A stretch of DNA of 64,000 bases, taken from NCBI RefSeq assembly GCF_023715245.1, contig NZ_JAMBNV010000001.1:2170001-2234000 (forward strand), given 5' to 3'. Below the pieces are notes generated by a model, which made no database searches, was not told where the DNA came from, and saw only the letters and a program-made list of their open reading frames with translations. The translations under genes and the position numbers were made by a program. Shown in pieces: positions 33,141 through 42,312 of this stretch. The stretch's first letter is position 1, and each line of letters starts with the position of its first letter. This stretch comes from Sporosarcina luteola. GTDB lineage: Bacteria > Bacillota > Bacilli > Bacillales_A > Planococcaceae.

Positions 33141-35540
33141 TTGACTGAAGCAAAAGAATTAGAAACCGAAAAAAATGTTTACCGTGTTCAGGGGTTTACC
33201 TGTGCAAATTGTGCAGGGAAGTTTGAAAAAAATGTTAAAAAACTCCCGGGAGTTCAGGAGGCAAAAGTAAATTTTGGTGCATCTAAGATATCGGTTTATG
33301 GTGATGCAACGATTGAAGAACTAGAAAAAGCTGGTGCATTTGAGAATCTTAAAGTGGCTCCTGAAAAACCTAAACGGCAAACTCCAAAAGTGGTTATAGA
33401 GGACAAAAATGTATATCGCGTCGAGGGATTTTCATGCGCGAACTGTGCGGGTAAATTTGAGAAAAACGTTAAGCAAATTCCGGGGGTTCAAGATGCAAAA
33501 GTAAATTTTGGTGCATCTAAGATATCCGTTTACGGAGATGCAACAATAGAGGAACTAGAAAAAGCTGGTGCTTTCGAAAGCCTTAAAGTGACCCCTGAAA
33601 AATCTGCTCGCAATGCTTCACAAGAAGTAAAAGAAGGTAAAAACGAAGAAAAGTTACCGTTTTACAAAAAACATAGTACGCTACTTTTTGCTTCTTTACT
33701 AATTGTCTTCGGTTACCTTTCCTCGTTTGTCAATGGAGAAGAAAACATTGTTACTACCTTATTGTTTTTAGTATCCATGTTTATCGGAGGGTTATCACTT
33801 TTTAAAGTCGGTTTACAAAACTTACTACGATTTGATTTTGACATGAAAACCCTTATGACAGTGGCTGTTATAGGTGGTGCCATTATTGGAGAATGGGCAG
33901 AAGTTGCCATTGTTGTTATTCTCTTTGCAATTAGTGAAGCACTTGAGCGATTCTCCATGGATAGAGCAAGACAATCTATTCGTTCATTAATGGATATCGC
34001 TCCTAAAGAAGCTCTTGTTAGGCGAAATGGGCAAGAAATGATGATTCATGTCGATGATATTGCTGTTGGGGATATCATGATTGTAAAACCTGGTCAAAAG
34101 ATTGCGATGGATGGTCTAGTCATAAAAGGTTACTCTGCCGTCAACCAAGCAGCTATCACAGGTGAATCAGTCCCCGTTGAGAAAACAGTTGACGATGAAG
34201 TATTTGCAGGTACTTTGAATGAAGAAGGATTACTTGAAGTAAAAATAACGAAACTCGTAGAAGATACAACTATTTCCAAAATTATACATCTTGTTGAGGA
34301 AGCACAGGGAGAAAGAGCTCCTTCACAAGCATTTGTTGATAAATTCGCGAAATATTACACACCGATCATTATGATCATTGCAGCATTAGTTGCCTTACTC
34401 CCTCCTCTACTCTTAGGTGGTAGTTGGGAAACATGGGTCTATCAAGGATTAGCCGTTCTTGTTGTTGGTTGTCCATGTGCGTTGGTCATATCGACTCCGA
34501 TTTCTATTGTTTCAGCGATCGGGAATGCAGCGAAAAAAGGCGTCCTTATCAAAGGTGGAGTCTATTTAGAAGAAATGGGTGCCTTAAAGGCAATAGCATT
34601 TGATAAAACAGGGACATTAACAAAAGGTATTCCAGTTGTAACTGATTATGCTGTATTGAGTAATCAAATGAATGAAAAAGAATTATTGGCGATCATCACT
34701 GCTTTAGAGTATCGTTCCCAGCATCCCCTTGCTTCAGCTATTATGAAAAAAGCAGAGGAAGAAAACATTTCATATTCTGATGTTCTGGTAGAGGATTTCA
34801 CTTCTATTACAGGTAAGGGTATCAAAGGTAATGTAAACGGGATAACTTATTACATCGGTAGCCCGAAACTCTTTAACGAATTATTAACTGTTGATTTCGA
34901 ACAAGATTTAGAACAAAATGTCACTGCACTTCAAAATCAAGGAAAAACAGCCATGGTCATTGGAACCGAAAAGGAAGTACTTGGAGTTATTGCGGTAGCT
35001 GATGAAGTCCGTGAATCAAGCAAGGAAATTATTGAAAAATTACATCAACTCGGTATCAAAAAGACAATTATGCTTACAGGTGATAACAAAGGAACTGCAA
35101 ATGCAATAGGTAGTCATGTCGGGGTATCTGATATCCGAGCTGATCTAATGCCTCAAGACAAATTAGAGTATATAAAACAATTAAGGGCCGAGTACGGAAA
35201 CGTAGCCATGGTTGGTGATGGTGTCAATGATGCACCTGCGTTAGCGGCTTCTACAGTTGGAATCGCAATGGGTGGAGCTGGGACGGATACTGCTCTTGAA
35301 ACGGCAGACGTTGCCCTTATGGGAGACGACTTAAGAAAACTTCCATTCACTGTAAAACTCAGCCGGAAGGCTCTGAATACCATTAAAGCTAACATTACCT
35401 TTGCAATTGCTATCAAATTTATTGCCCTATTATTAGTTATTCCAGGTTGGTTAACGCTCTGGATTGCAATTCTTTCTGATATGGGAGCAACCCTTATAGT
35501 TGCCCTAAATAGTTTGCGACTAATGAGGGTGAAAGAATAA
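33141..35540 (+). CDS. cadA: cadmium/zinc/lead-exporting P1B-2 ATPase with two HMA domains
   Basis: A 799-aa ATPase that pumps Cd2+, Zn2+ or Pb2+ out of the cell. Two N-terminal metal-binding domains carry [15 protein letters not shown] and [15 protein letters not shown]. The membrane metal site is GCPCALVIS (residue ~444), the phosphorylated aspartate is in DKTGTLTKG (~488), and [12 protein letters not shown] is present. TTG at 33141 lies nine bases after AAAGGAGG. The two HMA repeats are nearly identical in DNA, implying recent internal duplication. It is co-transcribed with cadC and ends at a terminator. Confidence 0.95.
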   Translation: MTEAKELETEKNVYRVQGFTCANCAGKFEKNVKKLPGVQEAKVNFGASKISVYGDATIEELEKAGAFENLKVAPEKPKRQTPKVVIEDKNVYRVEGFSCANCAGKFEKNVKQIPGVQDAKVNFGASKISVYGDATIEELEKAGAFESLKVTPEKSARNASQEVKEGKNEEKLPFYKKHSTLLFASLLIVFGYLSSFVNGEENIVTTLLFLVSMFIGGLSLFKVGLQNLLRFDFDMKTLMTVAVIGGAIIGEWAEVAIVVILFAISEALERFSMDRARQSIRSLMDIAPKEALVRRNGQEMMIHVDDIAVGDIMIVKPGQKIAMDGLVIKGYSAVNQAAITGESVPVEKTVDDEVFAGTLNEEGLLEVKITKLVEDTTISKIIHLVEEAQGERAPSQAFVDKFAKYYTPIIMIIAALVALLPPLLLGGSWETWVYQGLAVLVVGCPCALVISTPISIVSAIGNAAKKGVLIKGGVYLEEMGALKAIAFDKTGTLTKGIPVVTDYAVLSNQMNEKELLAIITALEYRSQHPLASAIMKKAEEENISYSDVLVEDFTSITGKGIKGNVNGITYYIGSPKLFNELLTVDFEQDLEQNVTALQNQGKTAMVIGTEKEVLGVIAVADEVRESSKEIIEKLHQLGIKKTIMLTGDNKGTANAIGSHVGVSDIRADLMPQDKLEYIKQLRAEYGNVAMVGDGVNDAPALAASTVGIAMGGAGTDTALETADVALMGDDLRKLPFTVKLSRKALNTIKANITFAIAIKFIALLLVIPGWLTLWIAILSDMGATLIVALNSLRLMRVKE

Positions 35541-35548
35541 AGTGCTCA

Positions 35549-35578
35549 GGGCTTTCCAGACGATTGGAAAGCCCTTTT
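35549..35578 (+). terminator. cadCA terminator
   Basis: GGGCTTTCCA pairs with TGGAAAGCCC around a 6-base loop, followed by TTTTAAAAA. Confidence 0.92.
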
Positions 35579-35753
35579 AAAAATACTTATTAAAGGTATA
35601 GCTTCTAAATATCGTGCCTAATTAAAAATGGAAAGATTGGGTATATGTTAAATATCAGTTTATATTCCAAATAGATGTACATAGGAACATAGACGCTGTC
35701 ACTCTAAGGCAATAATGATTTTTTCATTCTTAATATCCAAGGAGGAAACTAAA

Positions 35754-37172
35754 ATGACTTCTAAAGGAATAAAAAATGTTGATTTGTTAATTATTGGCGC
35801 AGGATCAGGGGGATATGTAGCTGCCATACGTGCCGCTCAATTGGGGAAAAAGGTGGTGTTGGTGGATAAAGCAGAATTAGGAGGGGTTTGCCTTAACCGT
35901 GGGTGTATTCCTTCAAAGGCTCTTATCAGCGCTTCCGAACGAGTGAAACACATCAAACATGCTAATACAATGGGGATCAAGGTTTCTGGTGAAGTGGAAG
36001 TAGAGATGCCAGAGGTAGTTAAGTGGAAGGACGGAATAGTGGAGAAACTAACGAATGGCGTTCGGACTTTGCTGAAAGGCAATGGAGTGGTAGTCATTAG
36101 TGGAGAAGCGTTTCTTACTGAACCCCATGTTGCCAGGATCAAAATTGGAAACGAAGAACAATTCTATTCTTACAAAGATCTAATTATTGCGATCGGGTCT
36201 CTACCTATCGAGTTAAAAAGTATGCCATTTGATAATAAAAGAATCATTTCTTCAACTGAAGCATTAACGCTTCAAGAAGTACCGAAACATTTAGTTGTAG
36301 TAGGTGGTGGTTATATCGGTTTAGAGTTAGGAACTGCTTATGCTAAATTCGGAGCTAAAGTAACTATCCTTGAGGGATCAGATACAATTCTTTCAGGTAC
36401 GGACCCTATGCTTACAAATGTCGTGAAACGTCAATTAAAGGAACTGGGAATTACACTCATAACGAATGCTTTAGTCCAAGGTGGAGAAAATACAGGCGAT
36501 GAAGTAAACATTAAGGTTCTTGTTAATGGAGAGGAAGAGTTGATCAGGGGTGACTATTGCTTAGTCTCCATTGGAAGAAAACCGAACACAGGTAAAATCG
36601 GATTAGAAAATATCGGGGTCGAATTAGATCAACGCGGTTTTATTAAGATAAATGAAAAATGTCAAACAAACGTGGAACATGTATATGCGATTGGTGACTG
36701 TGCTGGTGGCGACCTCCTTGCTCACAAAGCGAGTTACGAAGGCAAGATAGCTGCTGAAGTTATAAGTGGGCAAAAAAGCGTCATTGATTATCGGGCCATG
36801 CCTTTTGTTATTTTTAGTGATCCTGAAGTAGCTTATACAGGTTTAACAGAGATGGAGGCAAAAGTACAAGGGTATGAAACGATTTCCAGTCGCTTCCCAT
36901 TCCAAGCTAACGGCAGAGCATTAGCTGTTTCGGACGCTGATGGCTTCGTAAAAGTTGTAGCAGATAAGAAATCGAATCGGGTGTTAGGTGTACAAATGGT
37001 AGGACCAGATGTATCATCACTCATCGCTGAAGCAGTTCTTGCAATTGAGTGTGGAGCAACAGCAGAAGATCTTAGCCTTACGATTCATGCACATCCAACT
37101 TTACCGGAACCCCTCATGGAAGCTGCTGAAGGCGTTATGGGATATGCTATTCATATGCTGAATAAAAAATAA
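35754..37172 (+). CDS. lpdA: dihydrolipoyl dehydrogenase-like flavoprotein disulfide reductase
   Basis: A 472-aa pyridine nucleotide-disulfide oxidoreductase. FAD loop LIIGAGSGGYVAAI, redox-active GGVCLNRGCIPSKAL, NAD loop VVVGGGYIGLELG, the FAD-binding YAIGDCAGG, and the dimer-interface HAHPTLPEP with the catalytic histidine. There is no N-terminal HMA or C-terminal vicinal cysteine pair, so it is not MerA. No E1/E2 subunit gene is adjacent; it stands alone between cadA and gene wreckage. AAGGAGG precedes the ATG. The physiological partner is unknown. Confidence 0.87.
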   Translation: MTSKGIKNVDLLIIGAGSGGYVAAIRAAQLGKKVVLVDKAELGGVCLNRGCIPSKALISASERVKHIKHANTMGIKVSGEVEVEMPEVVKWKDGIVEKLTNGVRTLLKGNGVVVISGEAFLTEPHVARIKIGNEEQFYSYKDLIIAIGSLPIELKSMPFDNKRIISSTEALTLQEVPKHLVVVGGGYIGLELGTAYAKFGAKVTILEGSDTILSGTDPMLTNVVKRQLKELGITLITNALVQGGENTGDEVNIKVLVNGEEELIRGDYCLVSIGRKPNTGKIGLENIGVELDQRGFIKINEKCQTNVEHVYAIGDCAGGDLLAHKASYEGKIAAEVISGQKSVIDYRAMPFVIFSDPEVAYTGLTEMEAKVQGYETISSRFPFQANGRALAVSDADGFVKVVADKKSNRVLGVQMVGPDVSSLIAEAVLAIECGATAEDLSLTIHAHPTLPEPLMEAAEGVMGYAIHMLNKK

Positions 37173-37194
37173 TTAGAGCTTATTTAATTCACCT

Positions 37195-37230
37195 GGACCT
37201 GCACAATCATAAGTGCAGGTCCTATTATTT
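37195..37230 (+). terminator. lpdA terminator
   Basis: GGACCTGCAC and GTGCAGGTCC form a perfect stem with an 8-base loop, followed by TATTATTTAG. Confidence 0.85.
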
Positions 37231-37346
37231 AGTTTAATGGATTAGCATTAATTGATATTATCATTATAAAAACGTAAATTTTTATCAGTGTTTTAAATGA
37301 AAGGATTATTAAATCAATAATTTGAAGTTCGGATTTTAATGAATCC

Positions 37347-37961
37347 CTAAATATTATTTAAGGTCGTTGGCTTTATACATAAAAACGTTCTTAAGCCTTC
37401 AAAAATTACTTTTTCTTGATACAGAATTTGCAACCCATTATCCTCTATATGACTTGTAAATTCACTCCACTCGAAAAATGCTTCGTTAGGATGGTCAAGG
37501 CCAAAGTACTTTTTAAAGAATTTAGATGCATCTCCATTCATGTCTTCAAGAAGCAAGACACCACCTGGTTTTAATACACGAGAAAATTCCTTAATGGCCT
37601 CTTTCCAGGCTGGAACATGATGTAAAACTCCAAATACAAAAACTGCATCAAATTCTTCCTCATGAACACCAATCTTTGTAATGTCTCCCACGAAGAAATT
37701 AGCGTTCAATTTTCTTTTCTTCGCCAAATCAATTTGACTCTCCATTAAGTCGAAAGCGTATAGCTTACTTGGAGAGTATTCTTTCTCAAGAAGATAGGTA
37801 CTATATCCTGATCCACAACCTGCATCTAAAATCGATTTTCCCTTTAGATTGATATCATTTCGATTTAGAAAGTATTTAAACTTTTTAAATTCAAGGCTCT
37901 TTTGCATAAGTCTTCTTGCGGGGTTATTCATTAACATAAATTCAATTTTGTTTAGTTTCAT
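37347..37961 (-). CDS. class I SAM-dependent methyltransferase
   Basis: A 204-aa methyltransferase. Motif I is ILDAGCGSGYSTYLLE (residue ~45), the acid after beta2 is in YAFDLMESQI, motif II/post II is FDAVFVFGVLHHVP, and LKPGGVLLLEDM is motif III. The substrate is unknown; a metal- or metabolite-directed function cannot be told from the sequence. A decayed copy of the same gene lies at 39097-39432, on the other side of cadD, so it belongs to the cadD-associated block. Confidence 0.8.
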   Translation of the reverse strand: MKLNKIEFMLMNNPARRLMQKSLEFKKFKYFLNRNDINLKGKSILDAGCGSGYSTYLLEKEYSPSKLYAFDLMESQIDLAKKRKLNANFFVGDITKIGVHEEEFDAVFVFGVLHHVPAWKEAIKEFSRVLKPGGVLLLEDMNGDASKFFKKYFGLDHPNEAFFEWSEFTSHIEDNGLQILYQEKVIFEGLRTFLCIKPTTLNNI

Positions 37962-38081
37962 ATATGTAACACCACCTTTTGAAATTTTAGATAATCATTC
38001 AGAAGCTTTTCACCTTATCCATAGCGAGAAAGTATCAAATCATCATAAACACTTTAGATGACTGGAAATATAAATATCTAA

Positions 38082-38412
38082 TTATCCGAAGAAAGACCAC
38101 ATCCTAGAAAGTGTATTCTGTTTTAACATAATATATATTCATAATCCTATAAACACAATTGGAATAACCCATCGACCGTATTTCTCAAGTGTTTCAGAAA
38201 CATATCTAGACCGTGCTAAACGATAGCCGATTAAACACCAGACTGCACCCTTTATAAAGTAACAACCAACTGTAATGATCAGTTGGTTGTTACTTAAAGT
38301 AGAAAAGAACGGAACATAACCAATATTGTCTCCACCATTGGCAAATGTGATAAAGGCTACACTTAAATAGAACTTCCTCGAAAATTTAACACCCGTTAAT
38401 ACAATGAGTATA
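38082..38412 (-). pseudogene. 5'-truncated cadD paralogue with an internal stop
   Basis: The minus strand encodes KFSRKFYLSVAFITFANGGD, then NIGYVPFFST and later EKYGRWVIPIVFIGL, clearly CadD-like and about 60 percent alike to the intact copy beside it. A TGA replaces the glycine after VFIGL, then IYIMLKQNT continues in frame to TAA at 38082. The N-terminal half is missing. The retained ANGGDN motif is that of staphylococcal CadD. Confidence 0.85.
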
Positions 38413-38457
38413 AACTATTCAGGACGCTATTTTACACATTTTTAATCCCTCAGTCAT

Positions 38458-39072
38458 TTAAAGAAATGACAATATAGCATTGAATGTACCATTCTCATAC
38501 ATGATGTAAATCCCTAGCCCTATAAATACAATTGGTACAATCCAGCGTTCGTATTTCTCTATTTTTTCGGATATGTAACTCACGGAAGCTAAGCGATAAC
38601 TTACATAGCATAAAACACCAACCATAATTAAAAAAACAATCATAGCAACTAGAATTTCAATCGTATTTAATGTCGTGAAGTACGGTACATAAATCGAAAA
38701 ATCATCCGCACTAGAAGCTAAAACAATAAAAGTAACTGTCAAATATAATTGATTAAACCGTTTGGAGGAAAATAGAGATAAAATATTACTTTCATTTTCA
38801 TCCTCTTCCCCCTTGATCCAAACTTTAATACCTAGATAAAGCGGTAAAAGTCCAAGTAATCCTATAACCCATTGCTGAGGAATGAAATTTGCAATTCCAA
38901 AAGCAACTAAGAGACTCACTGCTATAATAATTGCGGTACCTATATATTGTCCTATCCAAATATGCTTCGCCTGTCCTTTTTTTATTTGCGAAAATAAAAG
39001 AATTAATATAATTAGGTAGTCAATCCCTGTCGCTAAATAAACAGCAGCTGCTGTGAGCATCGTTACAATCAT
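38458..39072 (-). CDS. cadD: CadD-family cadmium resistance transporter
   Basis: A 204-aa membrane protein with five or six helices, the size of staphylococcal CadD. Conserved parts are AAAVYLATGIDYLIILIL near the N terminus, GLLPLYLGIKVWIKG, the ASSADDFSIYVPYF loop (ANGGDN in the type protein) and WIVPIVFIGLGIYIMYE. It confers cadmium resistance by a poorly defined export or sequestration. ATG at 39072 follows GGAGAT by six bases. A longer frame to 39177 reads through a methyltransferase remnant and is not used. Confidence 0.85.
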   Translation of the reverse strand: MIVTMLTAAAVYLATGIDYLIILILLFSQIKKGQAKHIWIGQYIGTAIIIAVSLLVAFGIANFIPQQWVIGLLGLLPLYLGIKVWIKGEEDENESNILSLFSSKRFNQLYLTVTFIVLASSADDFSIYVPYFTTLNTIEILVAMIVFLIMVGVLCYVSYRLASVSYISEKIEKYERWIVPIVFIGLGIYIMYENGTFNAILSFL

Positions 39073-39096
39073 TTTTTCATCTCCAATGTTTTTAGA

Positions 39097-39432
39097 TGAT
39101 ATGATGCAAAATCCCAAAAACAAAAACAGCGCCACAATTGTCAGAATCAAAGTGTGGATGTAACACATTCCTAACAAAAAAATCCAATACCGGATATTTC
39201 CGTTTTGCTATTTAAATTTGCGATGACATTAAATCATACTCTATTAGTTCAGCGGGAGAGAATTGCTGGATAAGCTTTGTGCTGTATCCTGACCCACAAC
39301 CAGTATCTAACACCTTTCCCTCAAAAGAGAGTTATTCTTTTCTAAAAACTCCTTGAATGTATTAAATTCAATATTTTTTTAACCAGCGTCTCATCGGATT
39401 ATTCATCAAATAGAACTGAAGTTTATGTAATT
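39097..39432 (-). pseudogene. decayed class I methyltransferase
   Basis: Fragments on the minus strand in shifting frames give HKLQFYLMNNPMRRW, EFNTFKEFLEKNN, KVLDTGCGSGYSTKLIQQ-like sequence and, near 39101-39150, FDSDNCGAVFVFGILHH. These align in order with the intact methyltransferase at 37347-37961. Several frameshifts and a large internal loss separate them, and the 3' part is replaced by cadD. Confidence 0.8.
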
Positions 39433-39584
39433 ATGAAACTTCCCCTCTCATTAAAATATTCCTTTGAATATATTATAACCCATTTTCAACATTATTCAAA
39501 CATCTGTTTGAATGATAAAACAAAAAAGAATTGGATTATTCCAATTCCCGATGTGCTATTCTCATTTAATTAAACTGCGAGGAG

Positions 39585-39870
39585 GAGTGCGACTGCGGGG
39601 ATTGTAATCCGCGTGGCAAAACTGATACAGCTATGGAAACCGCAGACATTGCCCCTCTTGGCTGATGATTTGGAGAAACCACCCTTTACTATCGGTCAAA
39701 GGCGCAAAAACGCTAAACATTATTTTGTAAAATGTTTCATTTGCATAGGTCTTAAATTAATTGACTTGCTGCTAATCATGCCAGGTTGCTTACGTTATGG
39801 ATGGCGTTTTTTTGCCTATAGCTGCAACTGTAATTGTTGTATCGAATTCTCTACAATAAACGAGACCCAA
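39585..39870 (+). pseudogene. decayed C-terminal piece of a CadA-type ATPase
   Basis: Plus-strand reading frames give GKTDTAMETADIAP, then ADDLEKPPFTIG, GLKLIDLLLIMPG and LWMAFF-like segments, corresponding in order to the last 80 residues of CadA ([20 protein letters not shown] onward). Frameshifts and substitutions interrupt it. It is the remnant of a second cadA. Confidence 0.82.
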
Positions 39871-39889
39871 TTATTAATATCTAAAAATG

Positions 39890-39927
39890 AAAAAGAGCTA
39901 AACCGTAGGGTTGGTTTAGCTCTTTTC
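39890..39927. terminator. bidirectional terminator downstream of the cadA remnant
   Basis: AAAAAGAGCTAAACC and GGTTTAGCTCTTTT form a 13-bp stem; both flanks supply T-runs in the respective direction. Confidence 0.85.
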
Positions 39928-39995
39928 AAAGTGGACTGCTATCCAAATAAATAGCATCACCAAACCGTAATTCGGATGAGAGTTACTAAATCTTT

Positions 39996-40562
39996 TTATT
40001 TTGGAGAGAGTTCATTTTCCGTAACCCATTTATGATTATTCATTTCTTCACCACCGGTAGTCGGAGTAAAATCGATCATGTATACAGTAGTTTTTTCAGC
40101 TGAATCAATTTCAGCTAATGCCCCTTTCATCCCTTTCATATGGTCTGCCTCTAAGGTGACCTCAGCTCCTGGTTCAAGAGTTTTACCATCAGCATCCTCA
40201 ATCTCTTCTTGGATAACCCATTTATGATTTTCCACTCTTTCTCCACCAGTTACCGGCGTATATGAAACAGCGTAAGCAGTAGTATCATAAGCACCTACAA
40301 TTGTTGCTACGGCACCTTTCATTCCTTTCATATGACCAGTTTCAATAATTGCTTCACTTCCTACTTCAAAGGTTGGATTTTCCGCTACTTTTAAGTTTGC
40401 CGGAACTTCACCTGAGCTGGAATGGTGGTGCATCTCCATTTCAATATCTTCCTGTTTCGGTTCATTATTGACGTCTGTGTTTTTCTCATTGGTCGTGTTA
40501 TTCCCACATCCACTTAAACCAATGACTACCGCGAGACCTAAAAGAAGTAAATGCTTCTTCAT
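39996..40562 (-). CDS. ydhK: YdhK-like lipoprotein with two DUF1541 repeats
   Basis: A 188-aa lipoprotein (lipobox GLSGCG, cysteine 19), then a histidine/methionine stretch MEMHHHSSS and two copies of a 60-residue domain. Each repeat carries E-T/A-x-H-M-K-G-M-K-G-A and a closing N-H-K-W-V (GHMKGMKGAVATI, DHMKGMKGALAEI). The histidine and methionine content suggests copper or silver binding at the cell surface. B. subtilis YdhK has the same organisation. GAGGTG precedes the ATG. It follows a yhjQ-like gene on the same strand. Confidence 0.85.
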   Translation of the reverse strand: MKKHLLLLGLAVVIGLSGCGNNTTNEKNTDVNNEPKQEDIEMEMHHHSSSGEVPANLKVAENPTFEVGSEAIIETGHMKGMKGAVATIVGAYDTTAYAVSYTPVTGGERVENHKWVIQEEIEDADGKTLEPGAEVTLEADHMKGMKGALAEIDSAEKTTVYMIDFTPTTGGEEMNNHKWVTENELSPK

Positions 40563-40663
40563 TTGAATACACCTCTAATTTAACATATTTATGAAAGAAG
40601 CTATTCCAAGAAACTGTTTTAGTTTCTCGGGATAGCTCCTCCAATGAAGTTTTTTCAGTATGC

Positions 40664-40990
40664 TTAAGCCACCGCTTGACGGCATGCTTCGGCACATTTT
40701 CTGCAAGATTCGGCACAGCGTTTGCAATGATCCTCGTCATGTTTAGCACACTCTTCCGCGCAACGGTCGCAGACCTCTGCACAAAGTTCTAAAATCTGAT
40801 TAGTAAATGGGCTGTTGCGAGTTATAGCCTGTGCAGTGAACGCACAAACATCGGCACATTCACGGTCCAATCGTATGCATTCAGCCATCATCTTAACATC
40901 TTCTTCTTTCAAGCATGCATCAAAACAAGTATTACATTCCTCTAGGCATTCTAGAATCGCCTTAAGTGTTTCTGCGTATTTCGTATTCAC
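40664..40990 (-). CDS. yhjQ: four-helix bundle copper-binding protein (YhjQ/Csp-like)
   Basis: A 108-aa protein rich in cysteine: LECLEECNTCFDACLKEEDV, RECADVCAFTAQ, LCAEVCDRCAEECAK and RCAESCRKCAEACRQ. The spacing puts cysteines along the inside of four helices, as in the Csp copper-storage proteins, which hold many Cu(I) ions. No signal peptide is present, so it is the cytosolic type. GTG at 40990 follows AGGAGGTG and gives the same length as B. subtilis YhjQ as I recall it. It forms a small operon with the YdhK-like lipoprotein gene. Confidence 0.88.
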   Translation of the reverse strand: MNTKYAETLKAILECLEECNTCFDACLKEEDVKMMAECIRLDRECADVCAFTAQAITRNSPFTNQILELCAEVCDRCAEECAKHDEDHCKRCAESCRKCAEACRQAVA

Positions 40991-41092
40991 GGTCTCACCT
41001 CCTGAGATTTTCATTCGGTGTAATTTTTCCCTTAAGGAATTATTTTAAACGGGAAGTGGGCATCTCCTTAAAAAGTCCTTATATTCATTAAA

Positions 41093-42193
41093 TCATTTAT
41101 CTAAATTGCTTTTCCCGTGCCAATAATATTCGCTTAACTCATCCGCCAATGCTTCGACAGTTCGCTGTAGTTCCTCTACTGTATTATCGACACCTCCAAT
41201 TTCAACAATAATGGAATTTGGAGAAAGATCTTGGTTATAAACTCCATTGCCTTGGCTTTTGTCCTTTTTCAATATTCCTTTTGACAAACTGGGATACTGC
41301 TTTGAAAGAACATTATGCACTTCCTCAGCAAAAGAAAGATTCTTTGCGTAATCTTCATGTCCAGTTCCCACAACGAACAATAGCCGGGCATAGTTTTCCC
41401 CATTTATTTTTATGGTGGTAGAATCTTTCCGCAATGAATCACGATGTAAGTCTAAGAAAATATCTAAATCTTTATTTTCGCCCCGCGCTGTCCTAACTAT
41501 TTCTCCTGAAAGCTGATAAGAACTATTATAGTCTAATCCTCGCAAACTTAGTTCTTGGACAATATCAGTTGAATCCATTTTCGTTCCTACTCCTCTTCTT
41601 TCCAATGCTTTGCCAAGCATTTCACCAACCAATGTCATATTCGCTTTTGAGTGATACGCTCCTTCCGGTTTATTTCTGTCTTTTAAATACGGTAAGAAGG
41701 ATTCCCTGTTATGTGTGTGATAAATAAAAATAACATCTCTGCCGAAAGTCGAGTGTATAGAATCTTTAGGAATCATTTCGGGAGATTTCATATTCGCAAA
41801 GATAGCATCAAGATTCTTAAATGTAAGCTCACCATCTTTCAAAAGATCTTTCATGAGCGGTTTGAATTCATCTCTATCTGGTTGTTGCTCTTTATTCTTC
41901 ATAATTTTTTCATCTGGTGTGCTATTAATTGACATGTTGAATTCTGTAACTGGATTCGGAATACCTGAATGTTTGTCTAACGTTTCCATCTCAAAGTTTG
42001 AAAAAGAGGAGTCACTTCCAGACACGGGATTTTCTTTGTTTTCATCTTTCCGAATATATAAAGCAAGCATAGAAACGATTAGTAACCAAATAAAAAATAA
42101 TACAATTGCAAAATATAAAAGAACAGCGAGCAAGGACTTTTTCTTTTTCTTCTTATTCTTATTCTTTGAATATGGCTTGATTTTTTGAAGCAT
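41093..42193 (-). CDS. SpoIIP-like N-acetylmuramoyl-L-alanine amidase
   Basis: A 366-aa protein. A lysine-rich head (KNKNKKKKKKS) precedes a transmembrane segment (LLAVLLYFAIVLFFIWLLIV) and a linker, then the SpoIIP amidase domain: FIYHTHNRESFLPY, FLDLHRDSL and IIVEIGGVDNTVEE supply the presumed zinc ligands and catalytic acid. SpoIIP strips stem peptides from peptidoglycan during spore engulfment. This gene sits alone in a copper-resistance context, away from SpoIID or gpr. A second SpoIIP-like gene is at 50962-51765. It may have a vegetative or stress role. Confidence 0.85.
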   Translation of the reverse strand: MLQKIKPYSKNKNKKKKKKSLLAVLLYFAIVLFFIWLLIVSMLALYIRKDENKENPVSGSDSSFSNFEMETLDKHSGIPNPVTEFNMSINSTPDEKIMKNKEQQPDRDEFKPLMKDLLKDGELTFKNLDAIFANMKSPEMIPKDSIHSTFGRDVIFIYHTHNRESFLPYLKDRNKPEGAYHSKANMTLVGEMLGKALERRGVGTKMDSTDIVQELSLRGLDYNSSYQLSGEIVRTARGENKDLDIFLDLHRDSLRKDSTTIKINGENYARLLFVVGTGHEDYAKNLSFAEEVHNVLSKQYPSLSKGILKKDKSQGNGVYNQDLSPNSIIVEIGGVDNTVEELQRTVEALADELSEYYWHGKSNLDK

Positions 42194-42312
42194 TATTTGG
42201 CCTACCTTTAGATAGAATGAAATTTTTTCCTTAGAAGAATTCCAAAACAGCCAGTGTGAACCACTACACACTGGCTGTTACTGCTTTCTAACTCAATTAA
42301 ATAGATTGATCT

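Noticed and set aside
35754-37172. Mercuric reductase
   Set aside because: No N-terminal metal-binding domain, no C-terminal vicinal cysteines and no other mer genes; the C terminus is that of lipoamide dehydrogenase.
38082-38412. Selenocysteine or readthrough at the TGA of the truncated cadD copy
   Set aside because: The gene lacks its N-terminal half and no SECIS-like hairpin is seen; an ordinary nonsense mutation in a pseudogene is simpler.
39073-39177. N-terminal extension of CadD
   Set aside because: The bases belong to the decayed methyltransferase, and the start at 39072 has a good ribosome binding site and gives the normal CadD length.
39585-39954. 113-residue plus-strand protein
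   Set aside because: Its sequence aligns in pieces with the C terminus of CadA across several frames; it is a remnant, and the end of the frame is terminator.
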